64,000 bases of DNA from Penelope pileata (GCA_013396635.1 WBMW01000582.1:2170678-2234677); one strand, 5' to 3'. Counted from the stretch's first letter, positions 10,758-25,069 are shown. The notes: generated by a model from the letters alone, not told the origin. Made by a program: numbers and translations.

Positions 10758-11245
10758 TCATCATAGAATCTTAGAATGGGTTGGGTTGGAAGAGACCTTT
10801 TAGATCATCTAGTTTCAACACCCCTGCTGTGGGCAGGGTTGCCACTAAGTTGGGCACTAGATCAGTCTGCACAGGGCCCCATCCAACCTGGCCTTGAACA
10901 CTGCCAGGGATAGGGCATCCACAGCTTCTCTGGACAGCCTCTTCCAGTGCCTCACCCCACTGAGTAAAAAATTTCCCCCTAACATCTAATCTAAATCTCC
11001 CCTCTTTTCATTTAAAACCATTCCCCCTTGTCCTACCGCTATGTGTAAAAAGTCAGTCTCCCTCCTTATTATAAGCTCCCCTCAAGTACTGAAAGGCTGC
11101 AATGAGGTCTCCCCTGAGCCTTCTACAGGCTGAACAATCCCAGCTCCCTCAGCTTTTCTTCATAGGAGAGCTGCTCCAGTGCTCTGATCATATGTGGCTC
11201 TCCTCTGGACCTGCTCCAACAGCTCTGCATCTCTGTGCTGCCAGG
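10758..11245 (-). mobile_element. CR1 LINE, 3' fragment
   Basis: Starts with the reverse-complement terminal repeat (atcatagaatcttagaatgg), then gttgggttggaagagacc, and reads into the ORF2 C-terminal segment (gcaatgaggtctcccctgag; ctcctctggacctgctccaa) before breaking off near 11245. In protein terms it holds the HWxRLPRE to VQRRATKM region with frameshifts. An extra stretch near 10845-10865 (agttgggcactagatcagtc) departs from the other copies. It is non-coding now. Confidence 0.9.
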
Positions 11246-14200
11246 CTGGTGGAGACTAGCTTTGGGCAACATGGAGGTCACCTTTTCTGCACTGCATGGT
11301 CTGGTAACCAGTAGATGCTATCATAGTTAGTCTTCAGTGTAATCAAGTGATTCATCCTACAAAATGTATAAATTCTATGTAAACGAAGAAAAAATAACAT
11401 GATGTTCCTTCATGTAACAAAAATTGTTTCAGCAACAACAAACAATATAGAAACTAAAATTCCACTGGTACGCACTTTAGGTTGATTACATGCTTTCCTA
11501 GGTATTTTTTTTTATTTACACACAATTTATGTACAGACTTGTATTGTCTGTTTCTTTTTTCATCTTTTCAACCCAGCTTAAAAATATATATTTTTTCCTT
11601 TTTACTGCATCTCAGTATATACAGTAGATTCTTTTATCTCAGTGCTGGGTTTCACTCAAAGTTGAACCTGAGTCACAGTTTTATTTATACATATATATAT
11701 ATATTTGTGACTCCATTTATTTCTAGGCTCAATTGGCATTGACATTCAAATCCAATTCATAACTACTTTGCTGATTTATTAAAGAATACACGAAAATGAA
11801 TATGCCTCTCTGGCTTATTCTCTCAATTGCAATTAATTTATGGCTTTTTTTCTCCACGAGGATGAAGTATTTGCTATAGTATCCCAGAGCAAAAAGTATA
11901 ACATGTAGCACAGCATCATGTTGATGTTTTTTCCTACTATACTCGAAAAAATAAGGCAGTACATAGGGGAGCTTAATCACTGAGATGACCTTACCCAAAT
12001 GGGGAAGTAAATTGAATGTGTTAGATTCGTTAGCATCAAGAACAAGCATAATCACATCATTACAGTCTATTAAATTAATGCCTATACTGAACAAAGCAAC
12101 CTACATTTGGTCTTATATCTTGATTAAGACATTAAAAGAATAAGAATTCTTCTGTTTCCCAGTATTCTATTTCTGTGATAACTTGTGCCATTATTTTAAT
12201 TTGTGTACCCTTTAATCTATATTCTTCTGTTTTCTTAAACAGATGCATACGTCCTTACACTCCAAAATATGTCTGAAACAATTTTGTTGTTGTTATTTTG
12301 CAGTAACGATAGGTTATTTGAAAGAAGTCTAATTCCCATAGTGGGAAAGGTATTTCCACATAGAATATCCAATCTGAGCTCTTAATGAAGCATCAACAGA
12401 AATGTATGAGTAATGTGATTCAAAATAACTCATTTGCCTGGGTGATTTATATATACGGTACCATTTGTCACCCATTGAAAAAAAGATGTAAGAAATTGGT
12501 TTTTTTCTTTAGTTCTGCTAAAATTTTATAAAATGTACATATAAAAATAATAGAACTGTGATAGTTCCTGACTGCAAAACACAAGACAGACAGAATAGGT
12601 TACACTGTAAAAAAAAATTTCTTTTAACACTCTTGAGAAGATCACTACAATATAGCCCATTTTTATGTTCTACATTTAGATACTCTGAATACAACAGCAG
12701 GGGAAGAAAACTATAACAACAAACGCAATGTTTGGCATTTGTAAATCAGATGTTCATAAAATCATCTGAACTTTGCAATTCTCCATATGTACCACAAGAA
12801 TTTAACTTGAAACACAGTGGAAGTGAAATTAAATTTACCATCTCTAAAAACAATGGAACAAGCCTTCTAAAGCTACCTGAATCGATCCATGACTGATGTT
12901 TCTGGTGGATTATTCTGCCAGATTTAATTTCATATGGTAAGACATAGTTCAGCCAGGTACTAGAGCTGTTTGGTTTCAATAGTTTGTTATTCTTGAAAAA
13001 GTAGTCATTATGGACTTTTAACTGATCATATTATATAAATATTTGGTGTTTTATAATCTTTACAAAAAGGCAGCAAGCTTTTATATTGCAGTATGCTTGC
13101 ATATTAATTATCATTTATACATAAATTTCCAAAATATTTTTGGATATATTATAAATTTTTCACTTAAATTGCTTAAGAAAATTTGAGTATTTCATCACAT
13201 AATACTGTGAAACTTTATGCCGAGATTTTATTGAAAGAGTAGTATAAAATCATTTGAGGTCTAAAACCATGACTGATGTTGCAGATTTAAATGTGCATGC
13301 CTTTCTCAGTTACAACAGTAATAGCATAAAATTTGGGGTGAACTTGCTTTTTAAGCACGCATCAGGCATTTAACAATTTCCCAACTCAAATTACAACTGG
13401 CTAAAATTTTTCTGGAGAAAAATAACGATTCAGTAAGACTAGATTTTCACAGGAAAATTCTGTTATTATTTTTTATATAAAAATAATGAAACTTAGCTTA
13501 GAGTTTTACATGATGATATGGTTAAAGGAAAATACAAATGCTAAAAATATTTTCTACATCTTTTATTCATAGACAATTATCCATAGCTACAAACAGGAAT
13601 ATTTATCACATATACAATATCAACTTTTTGTTAGACTGGATATTTTATCTTATTTACATTTTAAAGTCTCAGCATTTCAGACAAAAAAGGAAATCCACAT
13701 TTGCAGAGGGTTACAATACACTATTTTTCTATCTATCTGAAAACATAGAGGCAAGCTATACAGATGAGATGTGTTCATAGTAGCAATGGCTGTTGGACTT
13801 GCAAGTACAAGTTGGAGAAAACCTGAGCTTCATCACCTAACCTCATTTTTCCTCATTTGCTATCTTTTTTTTTTTTTTTAATTAAATCATTTACTTAAGG
13901 AAATCAGGATTGTATTAGGTAGCAATTCATACAACCTCTATGTTAGACATATTCAAGATCAAAACACAATTAATTTCCATGTTGAGAATCTGGGTTTTGC
14001 ATTTTAGGGAAGGAGAAGGAAAAGTCACAACAGGAGAGAAAAAGAGAAAAGGAAACAACAAACACCACAAAAGTAACATCATTCAAAATGGAGCTTGATC
14101 GATTGATTATGTGATGTGGTTATCTGCTCCAGCACTGGCAAGGGAGTGGCTTCAATGACCAACAAAGTCCCTTTACAGTCTAATGTTTTACCATATCTAT

Positions 14201-14685
14201 CATTTTAAGTTTCTTCAGGGATCATTTCAGTTTCAAGATGGTAGTTGTAACTGAACCCTAAGGTGATAAATACATTCGGTTACAACAGGAAATTGTAACT
14301 CCTTATGGATCCCAAGTTGTTCTGCATCTGCTAAGGTTGAAAATTTGCATCCCAAATGATTGATCCTGTTCCATAATTATGATGATGATATGATGAGGAT
14401 GACAATGATGATTATTTACCTTTTATTTATATATCTACTTTTCAAAGCTCTGATAGTTATTACAACAAAAACGAGAATGTTTCAGTCCTTGGCCCAGACC
14501 ATAATAAGGTTGCTTTCTTTGAGCTTGTAAACAAACAAAGGTCATCCTCTGCTTCAGGGCGCACTTCACAGCTTTTCAAGTTGCTTCGTAATTGTGAACT
14601 GTACATGGACAATGGCTGATGCAACTCGAAAAACCTGAGAAGCAGAAATCTGAATTTAGAGGCAAAAATAATTTCTCTTATTTAG

Positions 14686-14715
14686 ATCTAAGTGAACAAG
14701 ACTGTTCACTTAGAT
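14686..14715. repeat. perfect 12-bp inverted repeat with 6-base loop
   Basis: ATCTAAGTGAAC (14686-14697), loop AAGACT, then GTTCACTTAGAT (14704-14715). All 12 arm positions pair. It is not part of any transposon I recognise. Function is unknown. Confidence 0.9.
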
Positions 14716-15924
14716 TCTTCCTGGCATTTCTGTCCTCCAAAGTCTGCTTCATTGCTGTCTGGAGTGGACTGTGAAACCTCTCATGTCATCCTCAGGGTTT
14801 TATGTTTTTTTTATAGAACTGACATGAAGGTAGGCATTTAAAATTGGCATGCTGGAAATGAGTGGAAAGAAGCACAATGGAAACAGTCCAATAGAAAATC
14901 TTTTCCCTAAGAGTGAAGTAGAAATAAAAATAGAAATCTTTTACTGAGATAGAAACAGCTATTCCTCACAGAAACAGAAAATCCTTTTTAAGTGTTTTCT
15001 TGCTGTTAGATCAAGTTGCAGAGCTTAAATCATCAATAGTGTACTTTAATCTCAGAAGATCACTGCTGCTTTTCCACAAATCATAGCTACATTTTGTAGC
15101 AGTGAACTTGTTTAAAGGAACACATATTAATAGTGTTTTTCTCTCATTTCAAATGTAAGAAATGCATGTGACTTGCATTTTATTTGCCCTTGATGTTATG
15201 CTATAGATATGTTATCCATCAGTTTTTTATTAATGCAGTATCACTTTCCTTTTTTGCTTTATAATTAGTCTAGCCATTGGACATTGACACTAATACTGTT
15301 GAAGGTGGTATAAAAACCAAAAAAAGTGAGGAAGGATTTGGATTATCTTCTCTGTTTCTGAATTGGACTTAATTTCAGATTGGTTTGACAATTTATTTCT
15401 CTATTAAATCATTTGCTTGACAATTCAGTTTGCTCTATGCATTTGTAGAAATGAGATTAAAATAATCACATGGGACTCTGATGAAAATCGTTTTTTATAG
15501 AACTGTATTGCTTGTTTTAGAAAACAATCGTATTGTCTTCAGGGACTAGGAGGTAAATAATGAAAAAAAATTTACAAGTGATTTCCTCTAGGCTGATGCA
15601 GAATCAAGTTTTATGTTGTTTTTGTTGTACACGTACCTAACTTCTACATACTTCTATATGCTTCTACAGCTACAGACATATACTAGCTTTTGTTTCCAAT
15701 CTTTTTTAAAGTTCAGCATGAATAGACTGATTTAAAGGGTTCAGATAAGGTCAAATTAATTATTGGGTAGAAAACAAACACTCTTCCACAATTCAGATAT
15801 AGTTAAATCACCAAAAATCACTTACTGATTAGGGAATATAATTTTAGACTGGAAACCAAGATACTGCAAATATAGGATCATAGTATCAAAATAAGCTATG
15901 TTTCAACTATTCCCTTGATAACAC

Positions 15925-15942
15925 TTTTTTTTTTTTTTTTTT
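15925..15942. repeat. T18 homopolymer
   Basis: Uninterrupted run of 18 T after gataacac. No retroposed sequence is visible on either side. Confidence 0.9.
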
Positions 15943-18900
15943 AAAGCAGGATAAATAAGCAGTATTATTTTATTCCAGAAAGTTTGCTTCTAATTTCTAG
16001 CAGCCTTTACGTTGAAATGTTGTAATACTTATTGAAGGGCTTTTTTACTGGAAATTATCAGAGAATGAATGTTTAGGTATAAGGGAAATGGGGAAACGAA
16101 TGGTTTCCTGAGTATCATCAACATTAGGAAGTGGAAAGGTCATTTTAGAGATATGAAAAGAAAAAAACATATTGGGAAAGGAAGATTAGAAAAAGAAATT
16201 CCAAAATGTAAATAGCCAGATTAGTTTTGGGAGAAAATAATCTATGAGTTTTTCATGGCTATTTTTCATTGTCTATTACTGAAAAAAATGCTTATGCTTG
16301 TATTTACAGTGTCAAGATCAGGTCGACAGTAGAGTCAAGAATCCTAGTATTTCAGTGCATCCTCTAGTCAGCTAACTTGCAATTTATTCATCGCCTTCAC
16401 CTAATCTCATGCCAATAGATATGCCTGTAAAATTCAACGATACAAACTTTACTTGAATTGACAGACTAAATAAATGTCTTCTAGAAGTTCTCAGCTATCT
16501 TCAAGTTTTACGTTGTCTTTTATAAGTCATCCTATACATAATTTTGAATTTCAATGTTTTCTTAAAATTTGTGCAATTTTTTTTTTCCCTCTTTTTCGGA
16601 TGAAATGTTAAGGATAAAAGCATTAGATGCAAAATAATGGATACAGTTATAACAACTATAAAATGTGATGTTGGTGTAAATAAAATATATTGATTGTCTT
16701 TAAGAAGTTTTTGCTTATAGGTTTATATTTGGAGTCTTTCATTCTATAAGGTGGAACTAAAATCGCAATCTTTTGGGCTTTGAAATTTTCAAATGGTAAA
16801 AATAAATACATTGTTCTAAAAGACATATCATTTAATATAGATAATTTATGAACACTCTGATGATAAAAAAAGGATGTTTGTTTCATTATAGATAAGATAC
16901 ATTATTTTCCCCTCCAAAATATCTCTGTGAAATTTGGACGAACTTTACTAAATTTACTAAACCTAAACTATAGGACCGAATCATAAGATGATCAATGCTT
17001 TGATAGTTCAAAGGAGATGATATCATGTGAAAGCAATAAATTGTATTCATACTCATTCAAATGTGTATTAGAAAGAGTCTTAAAGCAAGGTGTGTTTGCT
17101 ACTACTGCCAAAAGGCATGTTAAAAAGCAGTAACATCTGCCCCTCACACATCTTCCAAGTATCCATCTCTTCATCTTCCCTTCAGAGGCTGTGGAGTGCT
17201 GTTGCCCTTCTGCTTGCTGAGGAGCAGCAGATGATCTGGACTCAGAAATGCCTTTGAGCGGCCTCCAAGTGCAAAGAAGGTGGAGATGTGGAGATAGTGG
17301 GCTGCTTCCCACTGTGCTGGCTCCCATCCTGCTGCAATGGCCCAGGCTGTTGCCACCCTTCTCCCACATACAGCATCAGCAGCTGTGAGGTACTGGGATC
17401 TGAATAGATCTTAAGAATCTCTGCTCTGATGTTTCTTCTCTATATTTCTGTGTGAAATATCTTGCTCACTGTCAGTGCAGGATGTAGAACAGAGAAAAGC
17501 CATAGAAATCATGATGGAAAGCAATGCACAGTGATACCCCTATCTTTATTTAGCAGCCATAGATACCTTGCTAAATGCTGATCATGAATTCAATTTAAAA
17601 ACAGGAACTGTACTGACAAATAGCTGCTTCTAAACCTTCAGTCTGCCTGGAACAGAGCAGTTTGAAATGCCGGAGTGCTGCTCACCTCAGAAAGGTGCTG
17701 CACTTAAATCACAGATCAGCTGTATACATAGCTACTCTTGGTGTCCAGCTCTAGAGATGAACTGGGAAAAGGACCAGGGCTTGTCATCATTTTCCAGTTC
17801 TATGGGACAGCCTTCTAAGAGGATAGTAACTTTAGGATTCTCAAATAGGACAGAGAACAAAACATGGAAATAATATGAGAACAGGCATGCTGTTGCATGC
17901 TCTGGGTCACTTTCAGGTAGAGTGGTGGAGCAATGGGTGTGACGGGAAAAAGAAGGTCAGGTTAGAGGATGGTAATCAGTGTTGTGCACAGACGGGCTGA
18001 ACAGAGGAAAAAAGGCAATGCCACTGAATCACTAAAACAAAGAGGCAGTAACTACGCCTTTTAAATTGGTTTTCTGGGGATTAATATCAGCTTTGTAGAG
18101 GATAGACACCTGTAGAGAATTTTTGCTTACCTCTCTGCTTTAACTCACAGATTCCTGATTGCAGCTATTCATCTACAAGGCTAGACATTTTCTACATTTT
18201 CTTTTATCTTCTTGTCTTTAATTTTTACTTTTACCTATCTTTTACGCCTTACCAAACCAAAAACATTTTATTGTGTGGTCTGGCCGTGTCATCTATTTAT
18301 TTCTATGCAGAGGCCGAACAACTAGGACTGAGAAAGGATAAGCAGATTGAGTACTGTCCAGACTAGAGAAAATTCCTTCTGAAGCTAACATGGACAGATT
18401 CCTCTTTTCTGGGGCTTTTGTTAATGCATGTTTTATGCATATGGTTTTTAATTGCCTTTTGGGTAGGCTTACATGACGGAAAAGACATACTATTGTGGAT
18501 CACTCCTGCTCTGAATTTAGAAAAGATACATTGCACCTTTAATTTTATAGTTTTATTTATAAAAGCATGTCTCTTGAGAGATTTGAGAATTGAATGTCTA
18601 AGTTTATTTCATTGCCTTAAAGAGGATGTTGATTTTCACAGTTTTGGTAAACACGGTGTGACATGGATGTACGACAAGTGAACAATACTGTTTAATGTTT
18701 GAACATGTATAGCTTTGCATGGGAATGTTTTTGGAAGTTGCAAGATATCAAGGAATTCTGCATTCTACTGTATTTCCTGTGGAGGGTGATCTGACATCAC
18801 TTAATAGATCCCATTAACTTTTACTGGTCATTATCATAATTGAAACACTGTAAATAAAGCAATAGAAGAATGTGATGGCCCAGATTCCATTTACTGCAGT

Positions 18901-19040
18901 GGGATGAAAAGAATGATATGAAATACTTGGAATCAACATCTTATACTTGATAATAGAATATCATCCCTAAAATAAAGGCCATTTTGTATCATGTACTGCA
19001 CACTTTTGCCATTAGGCAGTAATCTTTTTAGTTCCAAGAC

Positions 19041-19059
19041 ATGTATGTAGTACATACAT
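19041..19059. repeat. 19-base near-perfect palindrome
   Basis: ATGTATGTA-G-TACATACAT: nine-base arms that are exact reverse complements around one central base. It is built of ATGT/ACAT units and may be a decayed simple repeat. Confidence 0.85.
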
Positions 19060-22000
19060 TAGTAGAAAAACAAACTCAGACTGAAAGTGATAGAAGAGAA
19101 ATGCCACTGCTGGCTTCCATTGTAAATAATGTATTATGTCTTTAGGCAGCAATAAAGATAATGATTTCAGAGCTCTTGAATGATCCTGATAGATTTATGT
19201 TCACAAAATTTCTTCTAATCTTAACATTCTGACCAACAGAACCTTATTATAAAAGGTACAATGTTACAACTTTATGAAAAAACATGAGCACATAGTATGT
19301 GTTCAGCAATCCCACCTGTTTTCTGCTTTATAGTGATTTCCTAGGTGCTCAGAAAATCTATTCTGAATACACGCTATCTTCTGACTGATTTAGTAAAGGC
19401 TTTCTTTGAAATTTTACCAGATTCATATGATTTTTTTTAATGTTCACAAATGTGCTTTAATTAGCACATAATTTTATTAGTTAATCACATAAACAATGGT
19501 ATTAATTAACAGAACAATAGACCTTTGCCATAGAAGTGCCGACAATTTTGCTAGTTTACATTTTTTTCAGCCTCCCAATTTTATCCTGGCCCACTCACAG
19601 TGGATGGGAGTCATCAGGTGATTTTTACCATTCATGGAATAGCAGTTGTCCTTGAAAATAGCACTTTTCCTTTCCAGCGGATACTTTCTTCTAATTCTAA
19701 CAATTTGGATCCAGCAGAGAACCGAAGAAATGTCACACAAGTATCCAGACTGGAAGTTTCAAAAAAAGTATTACAAATACACTTTCCTTATTCAATTAAA
19801 TCTATCTTGGTGTTTATAATGAAGATGAGTTCCTAGTATGGCTGGAAGATAATAAATAGGATAGCAAGGAGCTCATATAGGTAAAGGATGTTTGTGTGTC
19901 TCATTCTAGAAGACATCATTATGCAACTTGTGGAAATCAGAATACCTTGAAAGGGATTAATTCGTATTTATGTGTGCTCATTGTAGTACAACAACTTATT
20001 TGTTAAGTAGTGTTACAATATAAAATAAACTACTAGCTTTATTATTGTAGAAATGGCTAAAAACTTGAACATTTTCTGAACACATTATTCTACTTTCCTT
20101 TTAGAAAACTGGTATTGTAGGAATAAAAAATTTCCTTTGAAATGTTATGACTTCAATTTTTTAGATAAAAAATGATATGAAGTGTTTAAATGATGTTAAA
20201 ATATTTCAACACTTCGAAAAATGTCTTAGATTTTAATTGGAAATATGACTTTGTATTCACAAATTTATTATCAAAGCAAAAATCAAACTATGAAGAAAAG
20301 AAATTATCTTTAAATTTTATTCCACCTAACTTTTCAAAATGTATGTTTTAGGATAAAAATTATTTATGAATTAAAAAAATATTAAATTTTATTGAAATTC
20401 TATTTCCTGAAAACTTTTTCCTAATATTGGTAGAATTCTATTCTGCTCATAGAGATAATTTATCTCCCTTAAACATATGATTATTAATCCAGACATCTCC
20501 CTTCCTTGGATCATTTGATATGTGAACTCATCTTGTAATTACAAATTTCAAGCTTGTAAATGCCAATTTTTTTAAGGATTTTCTCAGCATTTTAAATACT
20601 CTGATTTAGCTTCAAAAAATATTTACGCACCTCTTTCTTTCTTTACTTTCTCAAAGCCAGCTCAAAAATCAAAGTAATCTCATCAGTAAAAACTAACAGC
20701 CATGGAAATGTATTCACTTAGCAGACAATCAGCTTTTGAAGATGCTACTACTTGTTTGTTTCTTCTTTTTTTGGGTTGCTGTCATAACACAGTAAGTTCT
20801 GGTAGTCTTTCATCTGTCTGTTCCTCAATCTAGTCCAAAACCAATTTTAACATGAAGTTTAAATTGAAGTTTTGAACTAATTCCGTTTTATTCAAAGTAG
20901 GACTAGTGAGCATTTCAGTCACAGTATGGGAACTTGTCCCAGAAAGGTACCAATGAACTGCTTGTAGTGGTAATATTTCAGATTTTCCCAATTTATATTT
21001 TATTAGGAACTTTTAAGTGTGGCAGAGGCCTGCATTAGTCCAGTGGTAGTTTCTGCCCCATTGTCAGCTTTAATTATTTGCGCATGGCGCTGTATATCAC
21101 TTTTGATGTTTAAACCTAGTAGATTCTTGAACAACACAGAGGTTTTTGAAACCTTTGTCATATAATGAATAATGAATACAGTGTGGAATTAAATTCTCAT
21201 TCTCAGGTAGCTTTGATAGAATAGCTTTTACCTGTGTAATAGATATTTATCAAAGCATTCATATTTGAATTTTTATATTTATAGCTATACCTTTGTGTGT
21301 TACAAAAATATTTTAAGAACACTAAGATATACACTAATATCAGCATATTTATTTACATTCATCTAAACAACTATATCTATTTTGAAAAGGTTTTTATGCT
21401 ATTACAGGAAAAAACCTCAGATTTTTACATTGTCTGAGGTCATCTTAAGCCTACTGCTGCTATGACTAGACTCATTAATTTCAAGAATAAGTTCTCTTGT
21501 GCTAGTGTCCCCTTTTGAACCTTAATTCACTGAAGTATACATTTATTTCAAGAAGAATCAGAATTATGTACATCCTCCATCATCTACAGAAAACATGCTT
21601 TATAGTGCAGTTGAGACCTCTGCAGAAGCATATGCGTGTGCACATGCACTCTGTAAGAATATTAGAGCTAGTGCTGCATGTGAAATAGTGGGCACAGCAG
21701 CACCATAAAGCATCTTTACTTCCGCAGTATGAATTCCTTCAGCAGTTTCTTGGCACAATTTATGACAGCTATTTATATTCATTGCAAGCCTGAGGGAAGT
21801 ACAAAGCTCAAAAATGGTCTTGCTGGAAAGAGTTTGAATCCTTAGAAATATAAGCAAAATGGAAAATATTACTTTCCTGTATTTTTTTTACAAGTGGATC
21901 AGTAATTTAATTTAATCATTCTTCCTGTTACACTGTAAGTAAGTTAAATAACATCTGAAAAGGACTTATGAAGAATAAAAAGATTATATATTCATTTTCT

Positions 22001-23386
22001 TCTACTTTGAATTTATTTAGGCAGAAAAAATATTTTGGGAGTGAGAAAATTATTATTTTAGGGGAAAGATATTGCAAGATTAACAAAGTCAAAATAAGAA
22101 CTATAGGTAAAAGAAAAGACATGCTTGTGGAGTTCTGAGATGCAGAAAATGCAGCATAACTGTTGATGAAATATTTCTAGTAGAAAAAAAAATGAAGTTT
22201 TCCATAGCAGTGCATTAGTATTACTTTCTATTACTTGCTCTTAAAGGAAAAGACAGTCTAGAATGAGAACACTTTAGCAAAAATGAATGTCAATATATTT
22301 AAAAGGTTTGATTCTCTAAATTTATCACTTCATTTTATAAGACTTCAGACCTATTTATAAACTGGGAGATAAAGCTCTAGGGTATAGTCACTCAGCATAT
22401 AAAAGCGTAGATGAGACACATTCACAAAGGTGATCAGGCAGTGAAACATCTTGATGGACACAAGCTTTGTTAATGAAACACAGAAGACGTTATTTTCCTT
22501 TATTACATTCCTCTATCAATGGAAATGGGGATAAAATTCAAATTTACCACTGCACATCCCATGTTTCAAAGATAGCTGAAGGCCTACATGGTTCTTGATG
22601 CAGTAAGTTAGAAGATTCATGTTTTAAATAACACCATTGTATAAATAGTATGTTCTAAAGTATTATGCTTGCATAAAGAAGCCAAATCACATGGTTACAT
22701 CTTCCTTATTTGCCCTATTTTTTTTTACCTTCCCCATGGCTTTCACAGACAATACAGTGGGAACATTACAGGAATTGCTTGTTCCTCACTCTTCTAACTA
22801 TAAAACAGAATAATTATGCTTACTCGCCATTCCATAGTTGCAACAGATCCAGAAATATAACCACTTTATATACAAGTGTGAAATATTATTACAAATTACT
22901 ACTAATAAGGACAAGGTTTCCAATTTTAGTTAAATAGAAAAATAGTTGAATTTTGTGTTCTGATTTTGATAGGAATTTTTATCCATTGCACTGAGAGAAC
23001 AGGTCTTGCTAAAGTTAGTAGGAGATAAGCCTTTGATTTCCACACAGCAAGACTCATCCAAACATTCATAGCATCTACAACACAAACATTAGAATACAGA
23101 TTATTGTGGTTTATGTGACTTTCTATTGTACCAAGGATATAGACCAAATGTTATTCTTGCATTGTCTCAGCTTAGTCTACTCCTCAACATTTTTGAAATC
23201 TCTTTGAAAATGATTTTACTTTCTTTTGGTGACATCTCACTGGGAAAAGAAAGGAAGAAAAGGTTATTTTCTGTATTTTCTCTTTCTCATTATCTGTAAT
23301 GGTTAATAAGTCATATTAAGAAAATCTTCATCCAAGGTTGACAGGCAAGTACTGTAAACCATTGGAATACTGATACTGACACCATT

Positions 23387-23408
23387 AATAAATAATAATA
23401 ATAATAAT
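23387..23408. repeat. (TAA)n microsatellite
   Basis: About seven units of TAA/AAT, ending in aataataatac. It is not next to a recognisable retroelement tail. Confidence 0.9.
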
Positions 23409-24171
23409 ACTAAGTCTGTATTTACTGTCTCCCTCCTGTATTCATGTTGTGTAACCAGTGTAACTGAGAAGCAAACTGTGATAGATTCAGCAGAGGCAGT
23501 TTAGGATGTGACTCTTCCATGGTCACTGATTCTGGAGATTTCTGTCTCTTTAGCAAAAGAGACAAAATGGAGAATGAGTAGGTTCTTCAGTAACCATATT
23601 TTACTGATTAGTGTCTAAGGGAAAATGCTGATGAAAATGGTTCATATAACTGACCAATGTCTAGCGTTGTGTGTTTCTAGTATATCAGCTGTCTAGGTAA
23701 CATGTAGATACCCAGCAAGAAACAGGGCAGACAGCAGAGCAGTAGCATCTTAAAGCACCAGAACTATATCTCCAAAATATCTTGACTGCAATCCGCTAGT
23801 TTTAGCAATCTGAAAAGCCACACATTTTAAGTCATGTAAAAAAAATAAGAGTTTTGTGGAAAGTGAATTTGACAAATTATACATACCTGTACTTTCATGG
23901 ACTCCGGAAGTCTCAGAAAAAAATAATAGTATCCATATAGTTAGTCACAATGAGGAAATAAAACTTGCATACTTGTAACTGTAAAGTGGAAAAAAAATGC
24001 ACAGAGGCAAATCCATTCTCTGTTTCTGTAGGCAGTTTTATTTTATATATTTGTGGACCTTGGTTGTCATGGAGTCATATCACAGAATGGCCTGGGTTGG
24101 AAGGGACCCCAAAGATCATCAGGTTCCAACCCCTCTGTAGTAGGCAGGGCTGCCAACCTCCAGATCTAGTA

Positions 24172-25065
24172 CTAGATCAGGCTGCCCAGGGTCCCATCCA
24201 ACCTAGCCTCAAATACTTCCAGGGATGGGGCATCCACAACCTCTCTGGGCAGCCTGTTCCAGCACCTCACCAGTCCCTCGGTAAAGAACTTCTCCCTGAC
24301 ATCCAATCTAAACCCTCCCTCCTTCAGCTTAAAACCATTCCTCCTGGTCCCATCACTATCCACCCCTGTAAAAAGTTGATTTCCCTCCTGTTTATAATCT
24401 CCCTTTAAATACTGGAAGGCCGCTATGAGGTCCCCCCGCAGCCTTCTCTTCTCTATGCTGAACAAGCCGAGCTCCCTCAGTCTGTCCTCATAGGGGAGGT
24501 ACTGCAGCCCTCTGATCATCTTTGTGGCTCTCCTCTAGACCCTCTCCAAAAGCTCCACATCTTTCCTATACTGGGGCCCCAGACCTGGACACAGTACTCC
24601 AGATGGGGCCTCACGAGGGCAGAGCAGAGAGGGACAATCACCTCCCTCTCCCTGCTGGCCACCCCTCTTCTGGTGGAGCCCAGGGTAGCATTGGTCTTCC
24701 GAGCTGCAAGAGCACACTGCTGGCTCACGTTCAGTTTTTCATCCATCAGGAGCTCCAGGTTCTTCTCAGCAGGGCTACTCTCAAGGATTTATTCTCCCAG
24801 CCTGTATACATATCTGGGATTATTCCAACTGAAGTGCAAAATCTCATTAGGTTCACATGCGCCCACCTTTCTGGATGGTATTCCTTACTTCTATTGTATC
24901 AACTGCACCACTCAGCTTGGTGTCATCATCAAACTTGCTGAGAGTGCACTCAATCCCCTCATCGATGCCATTGATAAAGACTTCAAAGAGCACTAGTGCC
25001 AAGACAGATCCCTGGTGGACACTGCTCATTACTGGCCTCCACCTGGACATAGAGCCATTTATCAC
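24172..25065 (-). pseudogene. CR1 ORF2 remnant: reverse transcriptase palm to C-terminus
   Basis: The coding order on the minus strand is broken over three frames. 25065-24853 holds SVHQGSVLALVLFEVFINGI (for GVPQGSVLGPVLFNIFIND) and the active-site box as SKFDDDTKL, where the family has FADD, so the alanine is changed but both aspartates remain. 24746-24516 holds DEKLNVSQQCALAARK and VPLCSALVRPHLEYCVQVWG. 24519-24172 holds YEDRLRELGLFSIEKRRLRG and CWNRLPREVV to the end. Frameshifts separate the segments, so no full protein can be made. Confidence 0.85.
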
Positions 25066-25069
25066 AACC

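Larger units (their letters stand above)
11246..24074. other. 12.8 kb AT-rich stretch almost free of recognisable transposons
   Basis: I find no CR1, LTR or mariner sequence in this interval. It contains only simple tracts, for example (AT)n at 11691-11705, T18 at 15925-15942 and (TAA)n at 23387-23408. The longest frames are 125 codons (minus 16992-17369) and 121 codons (minus 11729-12094), and neither has a recognisable domain. From a rough stop-codon frequency near 0.06 per codon, a few frames of this size are expected in the window by chance. A locally GC-richer patch lies at about 17130-17380. Conserved non-coding elements may be present but cannot be seen from one sequence. Confidence 0.45.

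Noticed and set aside
11729..12094. 121-codon minus-strand frame
   Set aside because: Unremarkable composition, no motif, length within chance expectation.
14366..14425. GAT-rich stretch that looks repetitive
   Set aside because: The units are too irregular to call a microsatellite or satellite.
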